Made by a program: the position numbers and the translations under genes
Shown here: positions 22,233 to 32,769 of the stretch, in pieces
Layout of the letters: the number at the start of each line of letters is the position of its first letter
Numbering within the stretch: position 1 is the stretch's first letter
The notes under the pieces: model-generated
Seen by the model: the letters and a program-made list of their open reading frames with translations, nothing else
Database searches by the model: none
What the model was told of the DNA's origin: nothing
Assembly: GCA_030549495.1 (NCBI GenBank)
Contig: JAUIRK010000673.1
Location: 1,860,001 to 1,924,000 of the forward strand
Source of the DNA: Nectonema munidae
Lineage: Eukaryota; Nematomorpha; Nectonematoida; Nectonematidae
Length of the DNA: 64,000 nt
Direction of reading: 5' to 3'

Positions 22233-22694
22233 CAGGGCTCTCCAAACTATTGCTCGCGGGCTGCATTCGGTCCCCGCATAGTTTTATCCGGGCCACCAAA
22301 CAAATCCTTGTTAATTTTTTAAATTCAATTAAAGTGTTTAAAATCTTTAAAATGTGATAAAAAAATTTAAAATTAAAAAAAAAATCATGAAGCATAAAGT
22401 AAAATTTTTTCTACTACTTTTTTTATTTATTTATACCTGGTTTTAATGAAATTTTGAAGACAAAACAACAGTATCATTCGTCACACTAATTTGGTTGCAT
22501 AAAACTAAAAGTAGGAATTTATTTAGTTTATCCTGAAATTTTGCAAGATATGTTTTAATTTTTCCATGTTTATACTCTAACAAAATTGAATTACTGGCAC
22601 TGATTTGTTTTTTTTTCATTTTTATTCTTTCGGCCCGCATAAATTTGAGAAGTATATTTTGTGGCCCTTATATTGAAAAATTTGGAGACTTTTG
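22233..22694. mobile_element. hAT MITE with CAGGGCTCTCCAAACT end, nested
   Basis: The left end is CAGGGCTCTCCAAACTATTG. The right end in reverse complement is CAAAAGTCTCCAAATTTTTC. The target duplication is TCTTAGAC (22225-22232) / CCTTAGAC (22695-22702), 7 of 8. The internal CGGGCTGCATTCGG and CGGCCCGCAT motifs are typical of this kind of hAT MITE. It lies within the hAT element of 20262-23363, so it inserted later. Confidence 0.85.
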
Positions 22695-22775
22695 CCTTAG
22701 ACTGTATTTAAAAAGGATCGTTATAGTAAATTTTAATTTTAAGACACTTCCATAAGCGTTTCATTAAGTAACATC

Positions 22776-22912
22776 TTAACCCATTAAGTCCCTATGCTTC
22801 TATTTGAAAACATAAGTAATTTCATCTTCGTCTGCTTTTTTCAATAACTTTGAATATAAATCGTCTGCGTTTTTTAGATATCGTCTGATTTCTATGGTAC
22901 TTAATGGGTTAA
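22776..22912. mobile_element. piggyBac-like TTAA MITE, family A, copy 3
   Basis: TTAA is at both ends (22776-22779, 22909-22912). The ends are CCCATTAAGTCCC and GTACTTAATGGG, which differ from copies 1 and 2, while the middle (TTCATCTTCGTCTGCTTTTT through ATATCGTCTG) is nearly identical. It is 137 bp long and nested in the hAT element. Confidence 0.8.
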
Positions 22913-23371
22913 GCATTTATTTAGTAAAGGTTTTGAAGTATAATAGGAAATAGATTTAAACATTACTAATTTTGAGAGTTGGCGCAGACATACCTGCAGA
23001 AAACAAAACTAGATAAAATGCCGAGAGGAGCAGAGCAGACACAAACTGATAAGATGGTTGGCAGAGCTGGTGCAAATTCATTCAATGAAACTTAGAGCAA
23101 CCGCAAACCTACAAAAAGAGAGTCAGAACGAGTGCGAAGATTTTAATGCACGCGAAGAGGTCAAGTGTTGTTTGATGCGAAGTGGGTGTAGCATATTTTA
23201 TTTTGTTAATTGCGGGGTGGGGCGGGCAGCACAGCTTGAATAGTTGCGGGGCTGGGCGGTGCGGGTGCAAATTGATAAAATGCGGGTGCAGGGCGAGTGC
23301 AGATTCACAAAATGCGGGTTTGGGCGGGGGCGGACAAAAATTTTCGACTCACGCAGGGCTCTACTACTTAT

Positions 23372-23690
23372 ATATGTTAATGTTGAAAATTTTATATGTA
23401 AAAAATGTTTTAGCAGTGAGAAACAAGTTCACATTTGACAAGCTAAGTGAGAATGTTGTTTTTAGCTAACACATAAAATTTAAAGTAAATTGGATGAAAA
23501 TAGGCTATATTTTTTGAAGAAAAAAAGTTTCAATGGCATTAGACATTTTATCATTTAAACTTGACCCATCATACCACTTTGTAGTTCATCACTTTTTATT
23601 CATTTCATCATACCTAGTTGCAAATTTAACGATGTGTAGGGTACTTGATTTAAAAAATATGCAGTAGCTTTATTCGCCAATTTTGCTTAC
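23372..23690. other. short stretch with no recognised feature
   Basis: Nothing supported between the hAT element and the minus-strand open frame. Confidence 0.35.
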
Positions 23691-24270
23691 TTGTTTGAGG
23701 GTGATATCTGGCTGGCCATTTTTGAAGTTTACATTTTCTATCGATATTCTTTCTTGTAGAGAATTAAATGGAACCGATTTGGTAATGAATATTTGAAGAA
23801 ATTTAGGAGAGTGAGGTAAAATATTTTTCGTGATATTTTTCGTATTGAGTTCCTGTAGTTGAACTTCTGTACTTTTGATATTGAAAGTGAATTGGAGTTA
23901 GTCTCTAGATTTTTTATAATAATTTGTCTAAAGATTGATTTTCCTTTACGTGGGGTGTATTGGTCTATTGGATACTTTATGTTCTGGGCGAGTAACTTGC
24001 GTAGTTTAGGTAGAGAATTTTCATATTTTGAATAGAAAGAAAGGTTGTAAGAAAGTACAGATTTTGATGGCATTTCTGGGTGAGTGCGGTTTTTGCATGA
24101 GCTTAAAGTGTTTGTTTGTGCCCGTTCAAATTGGATAGAATGGGTTGGAATGTCATCGGATTTAAGCTCAACCAAGTCTAATAGGAGATCGGCAGGAAGA
24201 GTTTGCTTAGGAAAAAAGTGTTCAAAATAGTCAGGGATGGTTTGAGAAGAAGTTGGGCAAGGAGAAACTA
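23690..24270 (-). CDS. unidentified open frame or broken exon
   Basis: Read on the minus strand from about 24270, the frame is open for over 160 codons (PDYFEHFFPKQTLPADLLLD, then KSDDIPTHSIQFERAQT, then KLRKLLAQNIKYPIDQYTP) and stops at 23738. Near 23830 a one-base frame change gives a longer sensible ending (FLQIFITKSVPFNSLQERIS) followed by CAA|gtaagc, which looks like a splice donor at about 23697. This suggests either an exon with a frameshift, or a pseudogene. No family was recognised and no mobile-element ends were found around it. Confidence 0.35.
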
Positions 24271-24695
24271 TGGTATAGGGATATTTTTATTGTGACTGCA
24301 TGTTATGCATGTGTGAAAATTAATGTTTGAAAAGATACTTCTATAACGAAACTTTAAAATTATAATTCAAAATAAAAAGATTATGATAGTAAAAAGTAGC
24401 CTGATCTTGAAAGAGAACAAGTGCTGATGAGAGGTTTTAAAAATGGTTTTATCGCTATTTTTAAGTTTAGGCTAAAAATTGAAAAAACATTGTTAAATAT
24501 TATATTTCATCCATTTGGAATTTTTTTATAGTAAAAGAAGCAAATAAGAAAGTTATAAATTCAATAATATTTTCTATAAATTGTTTAAATTACGAATTAT
24601 TTTATTTATTGTTTTCTTTATTAATATATATTTAGATGAGTTGAGTGATTTTCGGTGAATTGTCACATCGCGAAAAATACTTTGTTCGTATAAAC
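24271..24695. other. AT-rich stretch, nothing recognised
   Basis: No gene or repeat supported before the hAT MITE. Confidence 0.4.
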
Positions 24696-24851
24696 CAGTG
24701 GTCGGCAAAGTCGTCGATATCGACCCCTACGTGTCGATAACAGATCTTTAGGGTTCGATAAGATAGACAAACTTACCAAATTGTGCTATGATTTTTTTAC
24801 TTTATAGTAGTAATAAATCTCCCTTTTCTTTTAACCCTATTAGTGCTGGGG

Positions 24852-24882
24852 GGGGGGCGTAAAACGCCCCCCCCCCCCCCTT
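24852..24882. repeat. subterminal G/C-run hairpin of the TTAA element
   Basis: A G run, GCGTAAAACGC and a long C run form a near-perfect palindrome next to the left terminal repeat. A related G run plus CACTTTACG and C runs lies at 28716-28745. The homopolymers are likely to be misassembled in length. Confidence 0.7.
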
Positions 24883-24904
24883 CGCTAAAAAAATTAATTG
24901 TAGA

Positions 24905-26390
24905 AAATTGGCTGAATCATATCCCTTCAAATTTTACATAAAATATATGTTTTTATACCAAATCGATCATGTTGTTTTCATTTCTAATCTCAGTTTTTAC
25001 ATTTAGGATTTGAAAATACCTATAAGTGTTAATCAAATTTGTGGTTTACTTCTGAAAATTGTCTCCAAAAACATTCCTTCACATTTTACATAAAATATAT
25101 GTGTTATATTAAATCGGCCATGCTGGTTTCATTTCAGGACTCATTTTTTACTTTTAGGATCTGAAAATACCTATAAGTGTTAATCAAATTTGCGGTTTAC
25201 TTCTAAAAATTATATCCAAAAATATTCATTCAAATTTTACAATGAAATATATCTCTTATACTAAATCAGCCATGCTGGTTTCATTTCTGAACTCATTTTT
25301 TACGTTTAGGATGTAAAAATACCTATAAGTGTTAATTAAATTTGCGGTTTACTTCTAAAAATTGTCTCCAAATACATTCATTCAAATTTTACAATGAAAT
25401 ATATGTTTTTATACCAAATCAACCATGCTGTTATCATTTCTAAACTCATTTTTCACATTTAGAGGTTTTAAAATATTTGTCAATGTCAATCAAATTTGCG
25501 GTTTACTTCTAAAAGCTATATCCAAAAATATTCTCTCAATTTTACATGAAATAAATGTTTTATACCAAATCAATCATGCTGTTTTCATTTCTGAACTCAT
25601 TTTTTACATTTAGGATGTGAAAACACCTATAAGTGTTAATGAAATTTGCGGTTTACTTCTAAAAATTCTCTCCAAAAACATTCATTCAAATTTTACAATT
25701 AAATATAAGTTTTTATACCAAATCAACCATGCTAGTTTCATTTATCAACTCAATTTTTACAGTTTGGATTTGGAAATACCTATAAGTATCAATCAAATTT
25801 GCGTTTAGTTCTAAAATTTGTTTTCAAAAATATTGATTTTTACGTGAAATATATGTTTTTATAGCAAATAGATCATGATGATTTCATTTCTGAACACAGT
25901 TTTCGCATTTAGAGGTTTTACTGCTAGTATCAATCAAATTTGCGGTTTATGTCGTAAAACTATATCCCAAAATATTCTCTCTAATTTTACATGAAATATA
26001 TGTTTTTATACCAATTCGACCATGATAATTTTTATTTCTGAAATTTTTGAATGAAAGTATCAATCAAATCTTCGATTTACGTCTAATGTCTACAGAAATA
26101 TTTTTGAAATTTAAATAAAATATCTGTTTTTATGCCAAATGGAAGATGCTAGTTTCATTTTTGGACTCAGTTTTGGCATTTATGGTTTTAAAATATCTGA
26201 AAGCTTCAATCAGATTTGCGATTTACTTCTAGATACTGTCTTCAATATTATTTTCAAAAAAATAAAATATCTGTTTTATACCAAATCGACTATGCTTATT
26301 TTATTTCTGTACTGGATTTTGGATAATACGGTTAAAAAATATCTCGAAGTGGCAATTGAATTAGTAATGTATGCCTGAAAAACAGTTCTG
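24905..26390 (+). repeat. tandem array S1, about ten units of ~150 bp
   Basis: The unit carries AAATTTTACATGAAATATAT, GTTTTTATACCAAATCGACC, ATGCTGGTTTCATTTCTGAA, CCTATAAGTGTTAATCAAAT and TTGCGGTTTACTTCTAAAAA. Starts of the TCCAAAAA block recur at about 25066, 25215, 25364, 25519, 25670, 25822 and 25964, spacing 143-155 bp. Divergence increases toward the right end. No coding potential: the open frames that run through it are repeat artefacts. Confidence 0.9.
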
Positions 26391-27355
26391 TAAAAAATTT
26401 TCAAAAAATCGCTGCATATTAGATATGTAGTAAAAATATACTTTTTTTTGTGTATTTTGGCTTATAATACTTTCTACAATAATCTTGAGTATGAAATATT
26501 TATTAAAAAAAACAAATAAAACGTATTATAAAATCTTTTGAAAATTTGTATGAGAGAAGGAACGAAGTTGAAAACTAATTGAAAAGAGAACATGTGATCA
26601 AAACAAATAATTTAAAAAAATATGTATCTTGACTAAATGGAACATCTACCATGTTCTAATGAACTAGGAAGTGGTTTAATTATATAATATTAGATGCTTC
26701 AAAAAAGATTTTGAATGTGAAAAAGAAGTTAAATGAAAAATATTTAAATCTATAGCTTATCTAGGATTACAGTTAACATTTAGCTAAGATGGATAGGAAA
26801 TCTGAAAATTTAGAATAGGTCAGATGTATCAAAAATGGCACAGATGCCAATATGTGAGAATTTAGTCACTATCAAGATATTTTTAATTTAAATTGAATCT
26901 GTCCATCTTTTTCCTTTTGTGTCAAAGAGATAATTTTTTAGATGAAAAACGTGGACAACTTTTTATAATTGAACAATAAACATCACGAATGATTCATCAG
27001 AAAAAAAATGAGATTGGTTGACAAATATTCATGCCTGATAATAAAATACACGATTCTGATAAAAAAAAAGTCTAAGATCATCAAGAAGATTCTTTAATCA
27101 GAATGCTTTAAGAGAAGAAAAAAGTAATTTTATCATTATAAAAAAATTTTCGAACACACATTAAAGAATATAAATTTCTAATGAAAAAAGAGCTACCAAG
27201 AAAGGATCATCATGGAATGAATAGCAAAATTATATACTGTAAATTATAATATGACGTAGAGACTACAAGTCGATAACGAATTTGTAACCAAAAAGATGGA
27301 GGTCCTATCGAGTTACATATGTTACTGTAGAATGAAATATTTTGAGTGAATTATC
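26391..27355. other. AT-rich spacer between the two arrays
   Basis: No transposase remnant or repeat recognised. This is where a piggyBac transposase would sit in an autonomous relative. Confidence 0.5.
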
Positions 27356-28670
27356 GATTTTTTTGACAGGTTTTATTGATTTCATAAAAAATGACATCAC
27401 CATTAAATTCACATACTTGAAATGTATAAAAAACTTTTTATAAGAATAAAAATTTTAATTTTGACATGGGCTGTCATATTTAAATTATTTTGTCAGGTTT
27501 GACTAATTTTTTATAAAAAAAAAGGAATATAAAATCACTTTTTTGACAGGTTTGAATACTGAATTCAGCATACTTGAAAATGGATGCGTAAAAAACATTA
27601 TATAATTATTTAGATTAAAAGCTTCATGAGCTGTCACATTTAGATAAATTTTTATATTATTACTTAGATAAAAGGTTTCTTTTTTGAGATGAGCTGTCAT
27701 ATGTAAATCACTTTTTTGACAGGTTTGAATGATTTTTATAAAAAAATGAATATCACCACTGAATTCAGCATGCTTGAAAATGGATGTGTAAAAAACATTA
27801 AATAATTATTTAGATTAAAAGCTTCTTTTTGAGATGAGCTGTCACATTTAGATCAATTTTTTGACAGTTTGATTGATTTTCATAAAAAAATGAATATCAC
27901 CACTGAATTCAGCATATTTGAAAATGGGTATAAATGTGTAAAAAACTTTTTATAATTATTTAGATAAAAAGTTTCTTTTTGAGATGAGCTGTCACATTTA
28001 GATCAATTTTTAGACAGGTTTGATTGATTTTCATAAAAAATAAATATCACCACTGAATTCAGTATATTTGAAAATGGGTATACATGTGTAAAAAACTTTA
28101 TATACTTATTTTGAGATGAGCTATCACATTTAGATCAATTTTTTGACAGGTTTGATTGATTTTCATAAAAAAAAATGAATATCACCACTGAATTCAGCAT
28201 AGTTGAAAATGGGTATACATGTGTAAAAAACTTTATATAATTATTTAGATAAAAAGTTCCTTTTTGAAATGAGCTGTCACATTTAGATCAATTTTTTGAC
28301 AGGTTTGAATGATTTTCATAAAAAATGAATATCACCACTGAATCCAGTATATTTTAAAATGGGTATACATGTGTAAAAAACTTTATATACTTATTTAGAT
28401 AAAAAGTTTCTTTTTGAGATGGGCTGTTACATTTAGATCAATTTTTTTGACAGGTTTGATTGATTTTCATAAAAAATGAATATCACCACTTAATTCAGCA
28501 TAGTTGAAAATGGGTATAAATGTGTAAAAAACTTTATATAATTATTTAAATAAAAAGTTCTTTTTTGAGATGAGCTGTCAAATATAAATCAATTTTTTGA
28601 CAGGTTTGATTGATTTTGATAAAAAATGAACATCACCACTGAATTCAGCATAGTTGAAATATATATGTAA
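27356..28670 (+). repeat. tandem array S2, about eight or nine units of ~150 bp
   Basis: The unit holds GAGATGAGCTGTCACATTTA, GATCAATTTTTTGACAGGTT, TGATTGATTTTCATAAAAAA, GAATATCACCACTGAATTCA, GCATAGTTGAAAATGGGTAT and GTGTAAAAAACTTTATATA. The GAGCTGTCA block recurs at about 27628, 27692 (a short unit), 27835, 27988, 28115, 28271, 28420 and 28574. The middle units are very alike, suggesting recent amplification. It is unrelated in sequence to S1. Confidence 0.9.
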
Positions 28671-28802
28671 CAATAAAAATATTTATAAAAACTTATTAAT
28701 ATCTGAGAAAAATAGGGGGGGGGGGCACTTTACGCCCCCCTCCCCAGCACTTGAGCGGACAAATTTTGCCCAGCACTAATAGGGTTAAAACATAGCGTAG
28801 GG

Positions 28803-29222
28803 CGGGGGTCGGCAACCTACTGTACAAGTAGCACGCGAAGCAATTTTCAGTGGCACGTAAAAATTCTAAGGTTTACAATTAAAATTTTTCATTTACACAT
28901 AAAGTAAAATAAATTTTTAAACAGTTTTTATAATAGATCTTAAAGGCAATCAAATGTGCTTTTAACTATGCGTAACCATTTTTATTTAGTATTGGGCCGA
29001 TATTGAAGAGTTGGCTAAAGTTATCAAAGACTCAAGCACTAATTACTTATATAATTTTTTTTATTGCTAATTAACTTATTGTATATTTATGTAAATATTA
29101 AATAAATTATAAAACAATTATGTTAATTTTGGTTTGGATAAATATACATATGAGGTTGGCACTCGAGATGATTTGAGAAGTGTTAAGTTGGCACGCCGTT
29201 AGCATAAGGTTGCCGACCCTTG
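28803..29222. mobile_element. hAT MITE with GGGTCGGCAACCT ends
   Basis: The left end is CGGGGGTCGGCAACCTACTG. The right end in reverse complement is CAAGGGTCGGCAACCTTATG. The target duplication is GCGTAGGG (28795-28802) / GCTTAGGA (29223-29230), 6 of 8. Internal GTAGCACGCGAAGC and GTTGGCACGCCGTT are typical of this widespread hAT end type. It sits just outside the TTAA element and inside the outer hAT MITE. Confidence 0.8.
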
Positions 29223-29560
29223 GCTTAGGACATTGTATAGTATAGAATATATGAAACATTTTTGGTTTGTATTTTTTCTCTTAATTGTTGGACATTGATT
29301 AAGTTTTTATGAAACATTTCAATGTGGGGTGCGGGTCAATGTGAAGACAAATGTTCTATGAAGGGGTCGACGGGTAAAAAAGTTTGCCGATCCCTGATAT
29401 AAACGAATAATCAATTCTTTGATATGAGAAGACTAGAATCGCGGCGTCTTTTTACCCAAATAAACTCAAAAAATTAAAATAAACTTAAAAAAATTTATAA
29501 TTTTTAAATACTATATATTTTATTGAAAAATTATAACTAGAATCGACTTTGTAAATCGGG

Positions 29561-29710
29561 GCATGAGGAAGGTTCGTTAGATACTGGGTTTCGATAAGTC
29601 ATTGTCTTGGGTTCCACCCCGCATGAAGCCTATTTTCCTCATATTCGATACAAGCGGTATAATTGTGCTTTCTCGATGAAAACACTCTACTGTACCTTCA
29701 CCTTAAACTT
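29561..29710 (+). repeat. tRNA-derived SINE, copy 2
   Basis: It matches the SINE at 35160 in order: GATACTGGGTTTCGATAAGT, CTTGGGTTCCACCCCGCAT (B box damaged), ATACAAGCGG and CTTTCTCGATGAAAACAC, ending ACCTTCACCTT. It is more decayed than the copies at 8741 and 35160. Confidence 0.7.
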
Positions 29711-29738
29711 TGTAAAAAAAATTTATAGTAGTCTGGAA

Positions 29739-29938
29739 AGTTGTTTCCCTTGTTGTCTTGCCATATTTAATTTTTTACTTTTTACTTGAAAAATATAGAA
29801 ATCAACATTTTTTTGCCATATTTGTTTAAACCCTTTACTTTATTTTAATTATTTTGAATGTTTTAATAAATTAAAAAAATATAATCTCGTGAAAACCATA
29901 TATTACTCGTCTGGCAAGACAACATGGAAGACAACTAT
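29739..29938. repeat. 200-bp inverted-repeat element, MITE-like
   Basis: The arms are AGTTGTTTCCCTTGTTGTCT plus TGCCA (29739-29763) and the complement of ATAGTTGTCTTCCATGTTGT plus CTTGCCAGAC (29909-29938). The loop is AT-rich. It could fold into a long hairpin. No clear target duplication was found. Confidence 0.5.
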
Positions 29939-30308
29939 ATATCTTTTTTTACAAAACCGATTATATTGAATTGGTAAGGATGTCAAAGCACTTTCCAAAA
30001 TCAATTGATATGCTTGCAAACTGCTTGTTAAAGATTAGTTGAAGATCGTTCGAGAGCATTGTTGAAAGCCTTCTACTCAAAATAATCTCCAACTCTTAGT
30101 TGAAACCCTTCTATGTCAATACAAATGAAAACCTGGCAGATTCTCCCTCCAGAATTGCGCAGACCTCACCATACAACCCGCTATAAAGCCGACAACTCAC
30201 CCGCAATTCCTCATTCTTTCTATTTTACTCTCACTTGACTCTCTACTACTCAACCACCTCTACCACGTTCAGCCACTATCGATTTACTCTCAGCAGCTAC
30301 TCCCTACG

Positions 30309-31240
30309 ATGTCAGAAGATGCTCCACCTTCTTCCATGAACCTCTGTGCGGAGCAGTGGGCCGAGTTCATTGGTCACTTGAGCAGACGGCAATTATGGCC
30401 GCCGTAACTGGATCCATAGACTCCTTGGAGGCTAATGTCTATAAGTTAGAGTTATCAGAAAAGAAAAAGAATACCCCTCCTATAGTGGTATCTTCCATTG
30501 AACCTCCTGTTTCAGTACCTCCTACTCCATCGTATTCGGGTGGTACACACCCTACAACAATCCCCTTGGATATCAAGCAGGAACTATTTGGCATGCCAGC
30601 CTTATCTAGATATACTCCTGCAATTTTATCCCATAAAAGAATTACTGCGTTCGCTACGGCAACTTAATTACTTCGATCCTCCTGATCTCGCAGAGATAAA
30701 CTCCTTGGCAACTACGGCCTGCCTGGCTACCTAGTGCAACTGGGAACAAGCAATGCACCAAATGCAAGTAGGCTCAATGATGAATCTGGCCATTCCTACT
30801 ACTGATGCTCCAATTCATTATCCGTCGTTTCGGCAAAGAAGAGCCGTCCAAGGCTCCCAAAGGACGATCCCGAAGGCAGGCACGCGCCCGCAAAAGTAAG
30901 AAATTTTTCAAAGTCCTGGCAGACATTTCAAATGTTTACCAAGCCAGGGATCGGGACATCCCGTTCCCTGATAGTGCCATTCAGGCAGCCATCAAGGACT
31001 TGGAAGAGTTTAGCTCTCCTCCGCTACTTGATACAAACAATCATCCTACTCCAAATCTTGAAGGATCCTTTCCAATGTTCCCTACAAAGGATTCTCCAGC
31101 GAACGCTGAGCCTAGCTGCTCGCTGCTGTACAAAGACGGAGCCTCATCGGTATCAGTTGCATCTCCTGGAATCTTGGACTCAGTCCCTGTAATTATGTTA
31201 CCTTCAACATCACCTGTACTACCGGACATAGGTCCATAGG
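30309..31240 (+). pseudogene. gag-like region of the DIRS-like element, frameshifted
   Basis: The start codon at 30309 opens MSEDAPPSSMNLC, which runs to a stop at about 30406 unless the frame changes near 30375. The next pieces carry IMAAVTGSIDSLEANVYKLE, a Pro-rich linker (PPVSVPPTPSYSGG), DIKQELFGMPALSRYTPA and LRQLNYFDPPDLAEINSLA. A basic stretch (KAPKGRSRRQARARKSKKF) follows at 30860-30910. The size and the basic tail suit a nucleocapsid-like protein. At least three frame breaks are visible. Confidence 0.5.
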
Positions 31241-31249
31241 ACATAGAAG

Positions 31250-32725
31250 TGTCCACATAGGTCCATCTCCTCCGGAATTCTTACAAGAAATCATTGACAA
31301 GGTAGCTGAAAACATCGAATGCTTTCCTTTCTACGATGATACAGATCTTGATTCTCCTGCTATGGAAACAATAACGATTCAAGACGACGCTCTGACAGAG
31401 ATCCTCAATGATGTGTTTGGGGGAAAAATACAAATAATCCTAGAGGATCCCCCTGAAGAGCCAGAAAGTGAGTCAGACTCACCTCGAATTCTGTCTGAAA
31501 ACTTCATATGCCTGGACTCCTACAGTCACTTTATGCAAATACTGAAAGAGCTCTCAGATATCCCAATCTTCGGACAAAAGATATTATTGGACCTGCAATA
31601 CCTATTGCACAAGGACGCCTTAACAGACCAAACCTGGCGAAACATCTTCGATAAGGTATTATCTCGGGATGACGCCTCTATAGACGATCATTTACCAATA
31701 GAGGATGATGAAGGGTTTGTCTCTGACGATGACAGCACCACAATCAGAGATTACCCCACAAGCTCGCCCAGAGACATGTTTAACTTCTGGCCTGAAAGAT
31801 AGCATCACCTGTTCGAAATTCAAGAGTTAAACAAGTCTACATTCATAGGAGGAGCGTCTCGGTGGACAGCCCTGAAGGACCTCCGCAACAAAAAAGCCTT
31901 AAAGATACTCAACTATGGATACAAACCTCTAATCAGGCAAAGTAAGAAATTCTCTGCATACAACCGGTTCGGAGAGCCGTCCATGAAGCAAAGAAAATTT
32001 AAAGAACGAAATATCGTCCTACAACTCCTTCACTTTGGTGTTATCAAGAAATGCAAGAAACCCAGGATCACCTCGCCAACCTTCGTCATACCTAAGGCCA
32101 ATGACAAGGTGAGGTTCATACAGAATTTTGCTTTCCCCAAGGAGCTGTTGAAGAAAGAACCCATCAAGTTAGATGGGGTGACCTCACTCGTATCAACTCC
32201 TCTAAACTACGAATATGCCTGTAGATTAGACTTGCAAAACGCCTTTTATGGCATTGCATTACATCCTGCATACCGCAACCTCTTCGGATTCAAGGTAAAC
32301 CAAGCATTCTAGAACTTTGCAAGATCCCATGGGTGCAAATTTTGCCCCTGGGGTCTTGCAATTCGTACTCTCTTGCCTCATAAAAACGTTTAAAGAGCGG
32401 CTGGATCAGAACATTACTTCCAAGGTAAACTTTTTTTCGGCAAAGGCCACAAAGGACTTCATTCTCTTATTAGAAAATGAATGTAAGGTAAAACTAAACA
32501 TGGAAAAGTCCATTATTACGCCAACCCAAAGAATTTCATATCTTGGAGTCATTCTAAACCTCAAGGATCAAGTCATTCTCCTAGAGAAAGAAACACAAGT
32601 AAAATGTTACAAGGCTATCGCATTTCTCATCTCTTCAACAGGGCTTCTCCCTACCAGGACACGACTATCCGCACTTAGATACTTGAATTACTACTTGAGA
32701 ACAACGAGGAACCTCTTCAGGTACA
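31250..32725 (+). pseudogene. reverse transcriptase region of the DIRS-like element
   Basis: An acidic linker (31362-31800) ends at an in-frame TAG. It is followed by RT blocks: LQLLHFGVIKKCKKPRITS, TFVIPKANDKVRFIQNF, the conserved LDLQNAFYGIALHPAYRNLF (catalytic Asp motif A), a stop at 32310 and a frame change. After these come FAPGVLQFVLSCLIKTFKE (motif B-like), LNMEKSIITPTQ and ISYLGVILN (motifs D/E). The Y-x-D-D active-site motif expected near 32430 is absent, where TSKVNFFSAKATKDF is read instead, so the enzyme is dead. Confidence 0.6.
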
Positions 32726-32769
32726 AAACACGAGCTACGCTCCGGACTCCATCAACGATGCGGAACTCT

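Larger units (their letters stand above)
20262..23363 (+). mobile_element. hAT transposon, nearly full length, inactivated
   Basis: The terminal inverted repeat is TAGAGCCCTGCG, and the 8-bp target duplication CTACTTAT is perfect (20254-20261 and 23364-23371). GC-rich subterminal regions with repeated GCGGG/GGGCGG motifs lie at both ends (20273-20395 and 23205-23350), as expected for transposase binding regions of hAT elements. The interior codes a hAT transposase on the plus strand. Two later insertions lie inside: a 462-bp hAT MITE at 22233-22694 and a TTAA MITE at 22776-22912. Without these the element is about 2.5 kb, a normal size for a hobo/Ac-type hAT. Confidence 0.9.
24831..28788. mobile_element. 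piggyBac-like TTAA element, 3.96 kb, non-autonomous, filled with two satellites
   Basis: TTAA is at both ends, with a perfect 16-bp terminal inverted repeat CCCTATTAGTGCTGGG (24835-24850) and its complement (28769-28784). Directly inside each end is a G-run/C-run hairpin around CGTAAAACG on the left and CACTTTACG on the right. TTAA duplication and CCC ends point to the piggyBac superfamily. No transposase is recognisable inside. Instead there are two unlike tandem arrays (24905-26390 and 27360-28670), with AT-rich filler between. Confidence 0.85.
24696..29396. mobile_element. hAT MITE split by a large nested TTAA element
   Basis: The left end is CAGTGGTCGGCAAAGTCG. The right end in reverse complement is CAGGGATCGGCAAACTTTTT. 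The target duplication is GTATAAAC (24688-24695) / ATATAAAC (29397-29404), 7 of 8. The outer element's own sequence is only about 24696-24830, 28789-28802 and 29231-29396, roughly 310 bp. The rest is the TTAA element (24831-28788) and a second hAT MITE (28803-29222). Confidence 0.85.

Noticed and set aside
24905-28670. Open frames and possible CRISPR-like spacing in the repeat arrays
   Set aside because: The units are ~150 bp, degenerate, without short constant repeats and unique spacers. The organism is eukaryotic. These are satellites.
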